Shown here: piece by piece, positions 29,998 through 36,931 of the stretch | Numbering within the stretch: the stretch's first letter is position 1 | How the letters are laid out: the number at the start of each line of letters is the position of its first letter | From: a virus | Virus record (IMG/VR): IMGVR_UViG_3300009162_000008 | Span: 1-43,660 of that record | DNA: 43,660 nucleotides | Strand: one strand, 5' to 3' | Notes under the pieces: model-generated | Databases searched by the model: none | What the model saw: only the letters and a program-made list of their open reading frames with translations | What the model was told of the DNA's origin: nothing | Made by a program: the position numbers and the translations under genes

Positions 29998-30648
29998 CTA
30001 GCCTACTGCACGGCCCCGCCACTCGTACAGGAACGTCTGGTGCGCACGCTCCCACTCCGCCGCGAGCTCGTACCCGGGCGGCACCCACGGCGCGCCCGCC
30101 CAGCTCTCCAGCACGAGCATCGGGTGCCAGCGCCGGATCGTGCGCTCGGCGCCCCACAGCACCTCGTTCTCGTGGCCCTCCACATCGATCTTCACCAGCC
30201 GCACCTCCTCCAGCCGGAAGGCATCGAGCGTGGTGGCGGGCGCCTCGATCCAATCGGCGCCGGGATCGGGCCGCTCGGCCACCCGGGTGTGGCCGCGGTT
30301 CTCGGGATCGAGCTGGAGGCGCACGAGGTGCTCCCGATCGCTCAGGGCCAGCGGGTGCACGTGCACGGTGGGCCAGCGAGCCGCGTTGGCCAGCAGCAGC
30401 GGCAGGTTGGCCGGGGAGGGCTCGAACGCCCGGATCTCGGTGTGGCGGGCGAGGCCCGCGAGGTAGCAGGAGTGCGTGCCGATCATCGCGCCCACGTCCA
30501 CCAGCACGCCGGCGGGCCCGCTCTCCAGGCGCTCGCGGATCGCCTCCAGCACGGGCTGCTCGTACCACTCGCCGCTGAGGCGGATCACATCGCTCACGTA
30601 GTCGCCCGGCGGGTGCAGCGCGAACGGCTCGCCCAGCAGGGTGGCCAT
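29998..30648 (-). CDS. FkbM-family SAM-dependent methyltransferase
   Basis: A 216-residue protein; ATG 30648 overlaps the upstream stop by one base (TGATG). VLVDVGAMIGTHSCYLAGLA (48-67) is motif I, EIRAFEPSPANLPLL (71-85) has the acidic residue binding SAM, and LVKIDVEGHENEVLWGAERT is the diagnostic FkbM motif. FkbM enzymes O-methylate sugars or polyketides. In this cassette with two glycosyltransferase proteins it would probably methylate a glycan placed on virion proteins. The upstream neighbour is a second, distinct methyltransferase. Confidence 0.88.
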   Translation of the reverse strand: MATLLGEPFALHPPGDYVSDVIRLSGEWYEQPVLEAIRERLESGPAGVLVDVGAMIGTHSCYLAGLARHTEIRAFEPSPANLPLLLANAARWPTVHVHPLALSDREHLVRLQLDPENRGHTRVAERPDPGADWIEAPATTLDAFRLEEVRLVKIDVEGHENEVLWGAERTIRRWHPMLVLESWAGAPWVPPGYELAAEWERAHQTFLYEWRGRAVG

Positions 30649-31250
30649 CACACGCCGAGGTGCCAGAGCCCGAGCATTTTCCGAGCATCGCGCACGTGGC
30701 TGCCCACCTCGTAATCCCAGCCGTCGCGCACGAGGAGCAGCGCCGGGCCGAGGCCCCACTGCGGGTGCTCCAGATCCGGGCTGTAGGCCTCGCCCGGGGC
30801 GATCCTGAGCCCGAGCTCGCCGCCCACGTAGGTGGTGGCCAGCAGCCACGGGGTGCCGCTCGCCCGGATCGCGCCGAGCAGCCGATGGCCCTCCTCCGCC
30901 GGCAGGTGGTGGATCGCATCGCGGCACAGCACGAGGTCGCCGCGGGGCACCCGGTGGATGGCCGGATCGAACACGCGGAAGGTGCGCTCGGGGTGGAGCT
31001 CGCGGGCTCGGGCGATCGCCTCGGCGCTCACATCGAGGCCCACGTAGCCGGGCAGCTCGGGCTGCCAGTAGCCATCGCCGCACGCCATATCCACCACGGT
31101 GTGGGCGCCCACGGCCACGGCCATCATCCGCACCGCGATCGCCGTCCAGGCGGTGGCCGCGCGGCCACTTCCGGGCCCCGAGCGGCTCTCCTCGCCCGCC
31201 CATGCGTTCTCGCGGTAGATGCGATCGAACACGGCGCCGAGCTCAGCCAT
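30648..31250 (-). CDS. Class I SAM-dependent methyltransferase
   Basis: A 200-residue protein, ATG 31250, overlapping the upstream glycosyltransferase by eight bases. HTVVDMACGDGYWQPELPGY (50-69) is motif I; YVGLDVSAEAIARARELHPE (69-88) carries the second SAM-binding Asp. DLVLCRDAIHHLPAEEGHRL and LLATTYVGGELGLRIAP resemble small-molecule and sugar methyltransferases. The substrate cannot be read. Its N-terminal MAELGAVFDRIYRENAW is a typical cap helix. Placement between a glycosyltransferase and an FkbM methyltransferase argues for glycan tailoring rather than DNA modification. Confidence 0.87.
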   Translation of the reverse strand: MAELGAVFDRIYRENAWAGEESRSGPGSGRAATAWTAIAVRMMAVAVGAHTVVDMACGDGYWQPELPGYVGLDVSAEAIARARELHPERTFRVFDPAIHRVPRGDLVLCRDAIHHLPAEEGHRLLGAIRASGTPWLLATTYVGGELGLRIAPGEAYSPDLEHPQWGLGPALLLVRDGWDYEVGSHVRDARKMLGLWHLGV

Positions 31251-32583
31251 GCCGCTTCTCGGGGGGCAGCCACGAGCCCCAATAGTGGTGGAGGCCGAAC
31301 CCCCACGGGTGCCGGTTGCGGAGCTGAGGATCGGCCATCAGGCGCTTGCGATCCGGGTCGCGGTAGTGCACCGCGTAGAACGAGCCCGGCGGGAGGAGCA
31401 GCACATCGGGCCGCCCCACGAGCACCGCGGTGGTCACGCCCGGGCCCCGCTCCCACGTGGGCTGCTCGATGCGATCGAGGGCCAGATCGAGGCACGCCTG
31501 GATGGCCGGGTGGCTCGGCACGGCGCCCATCACCGCGTTGGGCACCACCCGCTCGTCCTCCCACGCTGCGAACGCGCTGAGCGGCAGCAGGGGATCGAGC
31601 GCGCGCCACGGCTCCACGTCCTGATCCACGTAGATGCCGCCCCACCTGAGCAGCGCCTCCAGCCGCACGAGATCCGCCAGCTCGGCGCCGTTCTGGCACT
31701 GATCCCAATACGGGCTCGTGGCCGGCCACTCGGCGGGGTCCAGAGGATCGCGGTGCGTGAGGAGCGTCCACTCGGGGTGGAGCTTGCCGAACGCGGCCCA
31801 CCAGCGATCCGCGAGCTCGTTGGGTGCCTCGGGCACCACCCGGTGGAGGATGCGCGGGATGCCCGCCATGCGGTGCTCGTATGCCGGGCGGGTGGTGGCG
31901 CGCACCCGCTGGAGCTCCTCGGGGTTGCCCCGGGCCCGGAGGTACAGCTCGGCCCGGAGCTTATTCCGCTGGTGGGTGAAGGTGCCGCGCTTGCCCTCCG
32001 CGGCGGTGGGGTGCCACAGGTGCCAGAGCTCGCCCGGGAGCTTCAGCACGGGCTGGCCAGCCATCGTCTCGCAGGCCGCCGCGAACGCATTGTCCTCGAA
32101 ACCCCACCCCACGAACGTCTCATCGAAGCCGCCCACCGCATCCCACAGGGATCGGCTCACGATCACCACGCTGCTCACCATATCGGTGTAGGTGCGGTGC
32201 ACGAACTTGGTCCAGCTCCCGCTGTAGCCGCTCATCACGGCCTTGCTCCCGGGCGCGTTGAGGTCGTGCCGCACATCGAACGGCAGCACCATCCGCCCCG
32301 TGGCGATCGCCTCCTCCACGCCTCGGCGGGTGCGCTCGGGATCGTTGATCACATCGGCATCGATGATCACCGCCACGTCCCACGGGCGCTCCTGCTGCCA
32401 ATCGGCCATGCCGGCGGCTCGATTGATCGCCGCCGAGCGATTGAACAGGCCCTCGTCGTGGTGGCCCTCGTGGATCTCCCAGCCGAGGTGATCCCGCCAC
32501 CACTGGCGCACCCACGCCCACGTGAGGTCACGCTCCCGATCGCCCTCGCGCCGCGGCACGAGGATCACGATGCGCTCAGCCAC
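31243..32583 (-). CDS. Two-domain glycosyltransferase (GT-A plus Gly_transf_sug)
   Basis: A 446-residue protein from GTG 32583, 19 bases inside the upstream gene. Domain 1 (~5-200) has AVIIDADVIN with the DAD motif (75-77) and GFDETFVGWGFEDNAFAAAC (152-171), the GT7/galactosyltransferase-type WGxED motif. Domain 2 (~240-446) starts IPRILHRVV and has ADLVRLEALLRWGGIYVDQD (303-322), the DxD-containing Gly_transf_sug signature. One polypeptide thus probably adds two sugars in sequence. Neither domain is membrane-bound. Phages use such enzymes to glycosylate virion proteins or DNA; the location among structural genes favours virion proteins. Confidence 0.87.
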   Translation of the reverse strand: MAERIVILVPRREGDRERDLTWAWVRQWWRDHLGWEIHEGHHDEGLFNRSAAINRAAGMADWQQERPWDVAVIIDADVINDPERTRRGVEEAIATGRMVLPFDVRHDLNAPGSKAVMSGYSGSWTKFVHRTYTDMVSSVVIVSRSLWDAVGGFDETFVGWGFEDNAFAAACETMAGQPVLKLPGELWHLWHPTAAEGKRGTFTHQRNKLRAELYLRARGNPEELQRVRATTRPAYEHRMAGIPRILHRVVPEAPNELADRWWAAFGKLHPEWTLLTHRDPLDPAEWPATSPYWDQCQNGAELADLVRLEALLRWGGIYVDQDVEPWRALDPLLPLSAFAAWEDERVVPNAVMGAVPSHPAIQACLDLALDRIEQPTWERGPGVTTAVLVGRPDVLLLPPGSFYAVHYRDPDRKRLMADPQLRNRHPWGFGLHHYWGSWLPPEKRHG

Positions 32584-33749
32584 TCCTCCAGCACCTCCGC
32601 CGCGGTTGCCGCTATCCCGGCCCGCCGAGGGTACACGCATCGCAGGGCTGCCGCGCGCGCGGCCTGCTGCTCGGGCTCATCCGCGAGGGCCCGCTCGATG
32701 CCCGCGAGCAGCTCCTCCGGCTCATCCACCTGCACGCCCACCCCCGCGTCGTGCCAGAACCGGAGCCCGTGCTCGATCGAGCGGCGATACCAGGGGGCAT
32801 TGAGCACGAGCACGGGGCGATCGGTGAGCGCGAACTCGTACAGCGTGCTCGTATTGTCGGCCACGTAGAGATCCGCGCGCTCCAGCACCTCCTCCCAGCT
32901 CGGCACCCACTCGATCCCGAGCTCGCGCCACAGCGGCTCCAGCCCGGCGCGCGGGTGGCCGTGGCCGATCACGTGGTGCTCGCGGGCCAGCCCGGCCAGC
33001 GCCCGGCGGTAGTGCGGGAGGGCGGATCGGCTCTCGGGGGCCGCGGGGCACTCCCAATGGAAGCTCACCGCGATCGTGGGGCGCCCGCCGCGACCCGATT
33101 GCGCGGGCGCCCTGCCCGAGAGTACCTCGGCCACCGGATCGCCCACCAGCTCCACGCGCGCGCCCGGGTAGGCGCGGCGATCGGCGCTGGCCGCGTGCTC
33201 GTTGGGGCTCAGGAACAGGTTCACGTGCTGGCGGCCCACGCCGCCCGGGTAGCCACCGGGCCGCCCGTAGCTCTGGCCGATGCCGTGCTCCATGTAGGCG
33301 ATCCGGCGGTACCGCGCGCGCAGGGCGGCGCCGAGATCCTGAGCGCTGCTCACGAGCACGGCGCCAGCGGTGCCGCTCACGGGCGGCCACACCTGCTCGG
33401 GGAGGGCATCGAGCACGGGCTGGAGGTGCGCGAGGTACTGCGCGCGGGTGGCGATCACATCGAGCTGGTGCATGGCCGGGCGGGGGTCCTCAGCGGTTGC
33501 CATCCGGGCCACCTCTGCATCGACCTCCGCCCGGTCGCGATCGAGGATAGCGCGGCGGCGCTGCTCAGCCCTGCGAACCCGCTCGCGCTCGCGGTACTCG
33601 GGATGGGCGGCCCGCCATGCCCGGCACCGGGCCGCCCACGCGGCTGGATCATCGCTGTGGCGGTGGCCGATCCCGCCCCGGGAGCCCACGCCCGTGCGGA
33701 TGCTGCGCGAGGAGCGCCGGCGCCCGTAGGCATCGCGCTCCTCGATCAC
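32565..33749 (-). CDS. GT-B-type CDP-glycerol glycerophosphotransferase-like protein
   Basis: A 394-residue protein from GTG 33749. Residues 1-85 are strongly basic (RRRSSRS; WRAAHPEYRERERVRRAEQR), like DNA- or protein-binding extensions. From ~93 a GT-B-like body follows: LVSSAQDLGAALRARYRRIA, YMEHGIGQSYG (150-160), LFLSPNEHAA and VELVGDP (200-206). The C-terminal half carries the conserved ERADLYVADNTSTLYEFALT (291-310), as in CDP-glycerol glycerophosphotransferases and related glycosyl transferases, and PVLVLNAPWYRR. The reaction is probably transfer of a sugar or glycerol-phosphate to a virion target. It opens the decoration cassette. Confidence 0.8.
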   Translation of the reverse strand: MIEERDAYGRRRSSRSIRTGVGSRGGIGHRHSDDPAAWAARCRAWRAAHPEYRERERVRRAEQRRRAILDRDRAEVDAEVARMATAEDPRPAMHQLDVIATRAQYLAHLQPVLDALPEQVWPPVSGTAGAVLVSSAQDLGAALRARYRRIAYMEHGIGQSYGRPGGYPGGVGRQHVNLFLSPNEHAASADRRAYPGARVELVGDPVAEVLSGRAPAQSGRGGRPTIAVSFHWECPAAPESRSALPHYRRALAGLAREHHVIGHGHPRAGLEPLWRELGIEWVPSWEEVLERADLYVADNTSTLYEFALTDRPVLVLNAPWYRRSIEHGLRFWHDAGVGVQVDEPEELLAGIERALADEPEQQAARAAALRCVYPRRAGIAATAAEVLEEWLSAS

Positions 33750-33752
33750 GAG

Positions 33753-34124
33753 CTAGCTGGTGGGCTCCTCGACGTCGCGGCTGGCCACGCGCCGTGCATC
33801 CACCTCCAGATGGTGGTCCTGCCCTCCGGCATCAGCCACCGCCTGCACCTCGAAGGAGCGGCCATCGGTGCTCTCCAGGCGATCGCCCTCGCGCACATCG
33901 GCCACGATCCCGAACAGGGTGTGATCGGCCACCACGGCGCCCTGCTGGCTGAGGAGCGCCACCTCGCGCGAGCTCTTGGGCTGGATCAGGCACGGCCACT
34001 CGCCCACGTTGGCATCAGCGGTGATCGGCTGCCCGAGCTCGGTGTACGTGGGCTCGCCGCCGCTCTCCACGGCCACCTGCCGGATGATCGCCACGCGGTG
34101 GCGCAGGAGGCCCGTGAAGCTCAC
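33753..34124 (-). CDS. Head-tail stopper / head closure protein
   Basis: A 123-residue protein from GTG 34124 (GTGA overlap). GLLRHRVAIIRQVAVESGGE (5-24) is the typical opening of siphovirus head-closure proteins, followed by GEWPCLIQPKSSREVALLSQ (43-62), VVADHTLFGIVADVREGDRL and FEVQAVADAGGQDHHLEV. The small beta-barrel with a long loop closes the connector after packaging. It is coded in the right slot after the connector. The extra gene and the decoration cassette around it do not change that. Confidence 0.82.
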   Translation of the reverse strand: MSFTGLLRHRVAIIRQVAVESGGEPTYTELGQPITADANVGEWPCLIQPKSSREVALLSQQGAVVADHTLFGIVADVREGDRLESTDGRSFEVQAVADAGGQDHHLEVDARRVASRDVEEPTS

Positions 34125-34432
34125 ACTGGCCTCCACTCGCCGTGCTCGATGTAGCCGTGCCACGTCTTGCCGTGGGCCCCGTGCACGAGGATCGAGTTCG
34201 ATGAGCCATCACCCGGGCGCACGCTGATCGTGCCGTCATCCTCCTCGCGGATCGTGTGCCTCGTGAGCAGCGCCACCCCGAACCCGGGCTCGGGCGCCAC
34301 CACGTAGTAGCACAGGCCGGTGAGGTTGGAGGGCTCGGGGCTGGGCTCGATCAGGGCCCGCCAGTAGTCGCCCGGCTGGATATCGGGGGGCAGGTCGCCC
34401 ACGTGCGCATCCGGTCGGCGCCGCCCGATCAT
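34121..34432 (-). CDS. Hypothetical protein in connector module
   Basis: A 103-residue protein, ATG 34432 with ATGA overlap. It has DLPPDIQPGDYWRALIEPSP (13-32) and YYVVAPEPGFGVALLTRHTI, and ends HGKTWHGYIEHGEWRPV. The final WHGYIxxGEW pattern is seen in several small unnamed phage proteins. No catalytic or zinc motif is visible. Its location between connector and stopper may mean a structural role, but I cannot assign one. Confidence 0.72.
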   Translation of the reverse strand: MIGRRRPDAHVGDLPPDIQPGDYWRALIEPSPEPSNLTGLCYYVVAPEPGFGVALLTRHTIREEDDGTISVRPGDGSSNSILVHGAHGKTWHGYIEHGEWRPV

Positions 34433-35025
34433 CGATCGAGCACGCCCGCCAGCCCGTGCCGCACGCTGCTCAGGATGCGCATGCTGCCCGCCTCGGGCTC
34501 GCCCCGGAGCTCGCGCACGAGCGAGCGGCGGAGGGCGGTGGCGGAGCCGCCAGCCCGGGTGTAGCTGTAGCTGCCGATGATCTCGCTGGTGAGGCCGGCG
34601 CCGCCCTGCACGCCCAGCGTGAGCCCGAGCAGGAACTTCAGGGCGCGCTTGATCACCAGCTCATCGCCCGGGGTGTACGTGACCTCCCACGCGCCCGTGA
34701 TCCGCGTGGCCACGCCATCGCTCACCACGAGGGCTACCCGGCGGTTGCCGTGGCGGAGCTCCACCGTATCGGTGATATCGATGCCGTCGCTGAGCACCTC
34801 CAGATCCGCGGTCGGATCAGCGGCGCGCGCGAGGCGCACCTCGTGGCTCCGCACGCGCAGGTAGCTCAGGGGGAAGCTCTCGGTGCGCTCGCCAGTGAGC
34901 GGGGCGCCGCCCAACTTGCCCGCGAGCCACGCCTCCTCCTCATCGATCGCCGCCTGGAGTGCCTCGGCTGAGAGGTGGCCACCGATCCCGGCAGCCACCG
35001 CCTCATCCGTCGTGAGCAGGCTCAT
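34429..35025 (-). CDS. Head-tail connector (adaptor) protein
   Basis: A 198-residue protein, ATG 35025. The first 40 residues (SLLTTDEAVAAGIGGHLSAE; ALQAAIDEEEAWLAGKLGG) match the N-terminal helix pair of adaptor proteins. A central part ESFPLSYLRVRSHEVRLARA leads to VELRHGNRRVALVVSDG and WEVTYTPGDELVIKRALKFL (114-133), a strand-helix typical of siphovirus adaptors. The end (GGAGLTSEIIGSYSYTRAGG, LRRSLVRELRGE) is also typical. It would sit under the portal and dock the stopper. Confidence 0.82.
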   Translation of the reverse strand: MSLLTTDEAVAAGIGGHLSAEALQAAIDEEEAWLAGKLGGAPLTGERTESFPLSYLRVRSHEVRLARAADPTADLEVLSDGIDITDTVELRHGNRRVALVVSDGVATRITGAWEVTYTPGDELVIKRALKFLLGLTLGVQGGAGLTSEIIGSYSYTRAGGSATALRRSLVRELRGEPEAGSMRILSSVRHGLAGVLDR

Positions 35026-35034
35026 CGTGTGAGC

Positions 35035-35172
35035 CTACTTGCTCGGCTTGCCGCCGCCGGCGGTGTAGCCGCGCTTCTTCAGCTCAGCCGCGCGCTCCTC
35101 GGAGACGCTCACGGTGAACTTGCCGTTGGGGTGGCGGAGGGTGACTCGCGCCTTGGCTGCCTTGGTCGCCAA
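35035..35172 (-). CDS. 45-residue basic protein between capsid and connector
   Basis: A TTG start at 35172 follows GAGAGGAG with about eight bases spacing; TAG is at 35035-35037. The product MATKAAKARVTLRHPNGKFT then VSVSEERAAELKKRGYTAGG ends GKPSK. It is a small basic protein with a strand (RVTLRHPNGKFTVSVS) and a helix (EERAAELKKRGY). Many siphoviruses encode a similar short 'VxVSEExAExLxxRGY' protein between the capsid and connector genes; its role is unknown. Codon bias and the start signals agree with translation. Confidence 0.72.
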   Translation of the reverse strand: MATKAAKARVTLRHPNGKFTVSVSEERAAELKKRGYTAGGGKPSK

Positions 35173-35206
35173 TCTCGTTGCTCCTCTCGTGGATGCTGGA
35201 GCTGTA

Positions 35207-35238
35207 GGTGGGGCCCCGTGGATAGCCGGGGCCCCACC
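35207..35238 (-). terminator. Strong hairpin after the major capsid gene
   Basis: A perfect 11-bp inverted repeat (GGTGGGGCCCC / GGGGCCCCACC) with a 10-base loop lies in the 101-base gap between the capsid stop and the 45-residue gene. No T-tract follows on the minus strand. It may be an attenuator or a 3' mRNA stabiliser that raises capsid level over downstream connector genes. Confidence 0.6.
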
Positions 35239-35273
35239 AGCGCTCAGGGTATCGCCCTCAGAGGCGGGTTAGC

Positions 35274-36227
35274 TCAGCTCGCCGCCGGCTGGAGCACCGC
35301 GAAGGGGTAGGCATCGGCGCCGCCCTCCTTCGTGAGCGTCTCGGCCGTCTGGAACCCCACCCGCATCTTGAAGCGGAGCCCGATCAGGTCGTTCTCCGCG
35401 AGGCTCACGAGCGTGGGGGTGCCACTGATCGTGATGGTGACGGAGGCCTGATCGAGCAGCTTGAAGGTGATGTCCTGGCGGATGCCGAGCACCGCGTAGC
35501 GCGAATCGCCCACGATGAGCTTGGCCTCGTCGCTGTCCCACGAGCCGTTGCTCACGTAGTTCAGGTTCGCGCCGTAGAGGCTCGGCACGTTGCTGCCCCC
35601 GGTGGGCGGCTGGATGATCGGCTGCCCGTTGTCGTCCCGGAGGCCGCGGAGCTGCGCCCGGATCGTGCGCCGCGCGTAGGCATCCGGGGCGTCGTACCCA
35701 TCGGCCTCCACGAGCGCCAGCGTCTGGTTGATGTCCTCGGCCACATCGACGCCCGAGGTGCCCTCGACGTACACGTTGCCGGCGGCAACGGCAGCGGGCA
35801 CGATGCCATCCGGCCACGAGGCCGGGGCATTGACGCCGAAGAACACCGCGGCATCGAGGGTGGCGCCGACCGCCTCCGCGATCCGGGGCCGCACCTCGGC
35901 CCAGATATCGAAGTCGGCTGCGGCATCCTCGAAAACGTTCTCGGGGATGACCACGATGCCGGCGATCTCCTCCGCCTCCAGCACGCGCTTGTCCCACGCG
36001 GCTGCGGTGGTGGGCTTCTTGGTGGTGCCGCTGTCGGCATCCTCACCGCTCACGAACGCCGCGTTCGGGAGGGCGGCGATCAGCGGGTAGTTGCTCTTCT
36101 TGGTGCCCATGTTCACACGCCGGAACGTGCGCAGGGCCGCGCTGAACTCCGGGGCAGCCTGCCAGATTTCGCTGGCGTTCTGCTCGCGGATCAGCGCGAG
36201 GGCATCGGCTCGACTGATATCGGCCAA
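35274..36227 (-). CDS. Major capsid protein (HK97 fold)
   Basis: A 317-residue protein from TTG 36227, with GAGAGGAG nine bases upstream. The start codon is unusual for a highly expressed gene but no ATG fits. MGTKKSNYPLIAALPNAAFV (40-59), then WDKRVLEAEEIAGIVVIPENV (78-98), VFEDAAADFDIWAEVRPRIA (98-117), LDAAVFFGVNAPASWPDG (124-141) and a spine-helix/P-domain pattern place it in the HK97 family. LIGLRFKMRVGF and the final YPFAVLQPA are typical ends. The scaffold gene upstream and portal before it confirm the context. No protease gene is seen, so a separate scaffold is used. Confidence 0.9.
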   Translation of the reverse strand: MADISRADALALIREQNASEIWQAAPEFSAALRTFRRVNMGTKKSNYPLIAALPNAAFVSGEDADSGTTKKPTTAAAWDKRVLEAEEIAGIVVIPENVFEDAAADFDIWAEVRPRIAEAVGATLDAAVFFGVNAPASWPDGIVPAAVAAGNVYVEGTSGVDVAEDINQTLALVEADGYDAPDAYARRTIRAQLRGLRDDNGQPIIQPPTGGSNVPSLYGANLNYVSNGSWDSDEAKLIVGDSRYAVLGIRQDITFKLLDQASVTITISGTPTLVSLAENDLIGLRFKMRVGFQTAETLTKEGGADAYPFAVLQPAAS

Positions 36228-36275
36228 GGTGTGAGGCTCCTCTCTGCTGAGGGCCTCACACCTGCGCTCGGGCGG

Positions 36276-36884
36276 TTAGCCCTTGCCGATGATTGCCCTC
36301 AGCGCATCGTTCATGGTCGGTGCGCCTGCTGCTGGAGCTCCGCCGCGGTTGCCCCCTCCGAAGTCGCCGCCTGCGGCCTTGCCGAGGTACGGCTCCCGCT
36401 CCAGGAGCTTGGCGAGCTGCTGCTCCACGTTCTCGGGCTCTCCGCTCTCCTTGAACTTGATCGCATCCCGATCGAGGAGCGCATACGCCACCTCGGGGCT
36501 GCGATAGCCCAACTTGGAGGCCGCCTCGTAGGCTGCCGTGCGGATCGCCGTCGTCTGGAGCTGCGCCCTGAGCGATGTGGCCTCGGCCCTTGCGGCCTCC
36601 GCCTCCGACCTCGCCCGCTCGGCCTCCGTCTGTCCCTCTCGCTGCCGGGCCGCATCGGCATCGCGGAGCTTCTTCAGCTCTCGCTCCGCCGCGCGGCGAG
36701 CCTCGCGCTCCTCCGCCAGCGCCGCCTGCCCTGCCGGGCCGAGCGGCTGATCCTCGGTGCCGCCGCCGCTGGCACCCGCCGGGGGTGCTGCGCTCGCGGG
36801 TGGTGTGCTCTCCGGTGCTGCTGCTCCAGCGGGCCTCGCGCCCTCGGGTGCGCCCGTCGCAGGCGCGCCTTGTTCGGGTGGCAT
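36276..36884 (-). CDS. Capsid scaffolding protein
   Basis: A 202-residue protein, ATG 36884 with CAGGAGAGGTACG upstream. A Pro/Ala/Gly-rich N-terminus (1-50) is followed by a long charged coiled coil (50-110; EEREARRAAERELKKLRDAD, GQTEAERARSEAEAARAEAT), then KLGYRSPEVAYALLDRDAI, the conserved segment of siphovirus scaffolds. A Gly-rich linker and a short C-terminal capsid-binding helix (TMNDALRAIIGKG) end it. Placement between portal and capsid is standard. Confidence 0.9.
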   Translation of the reverse strand: MPPEQGAPATGAPEGARPAGAAAPESTPPASAAPPAGASGGGTEDQPLGPAGQAALAEEREARRAAERELKKLRDADAARQREGQTEAERARSEAEAARAEATSLRAQLQTTAIRTAAYEAASKLGYRSPEVAYALLDRDAIKFKESGEPENVEQQLAKLLEREPYLGKAAGGDFGGGNRGGAPAAGAPTMNDALRAIIGKG

Positions 36885-36931
36885 CGTACCTCTCCTGTCT
36901 AGCCCCTATCCGAGCTGTGGCGCCGCCGGGC

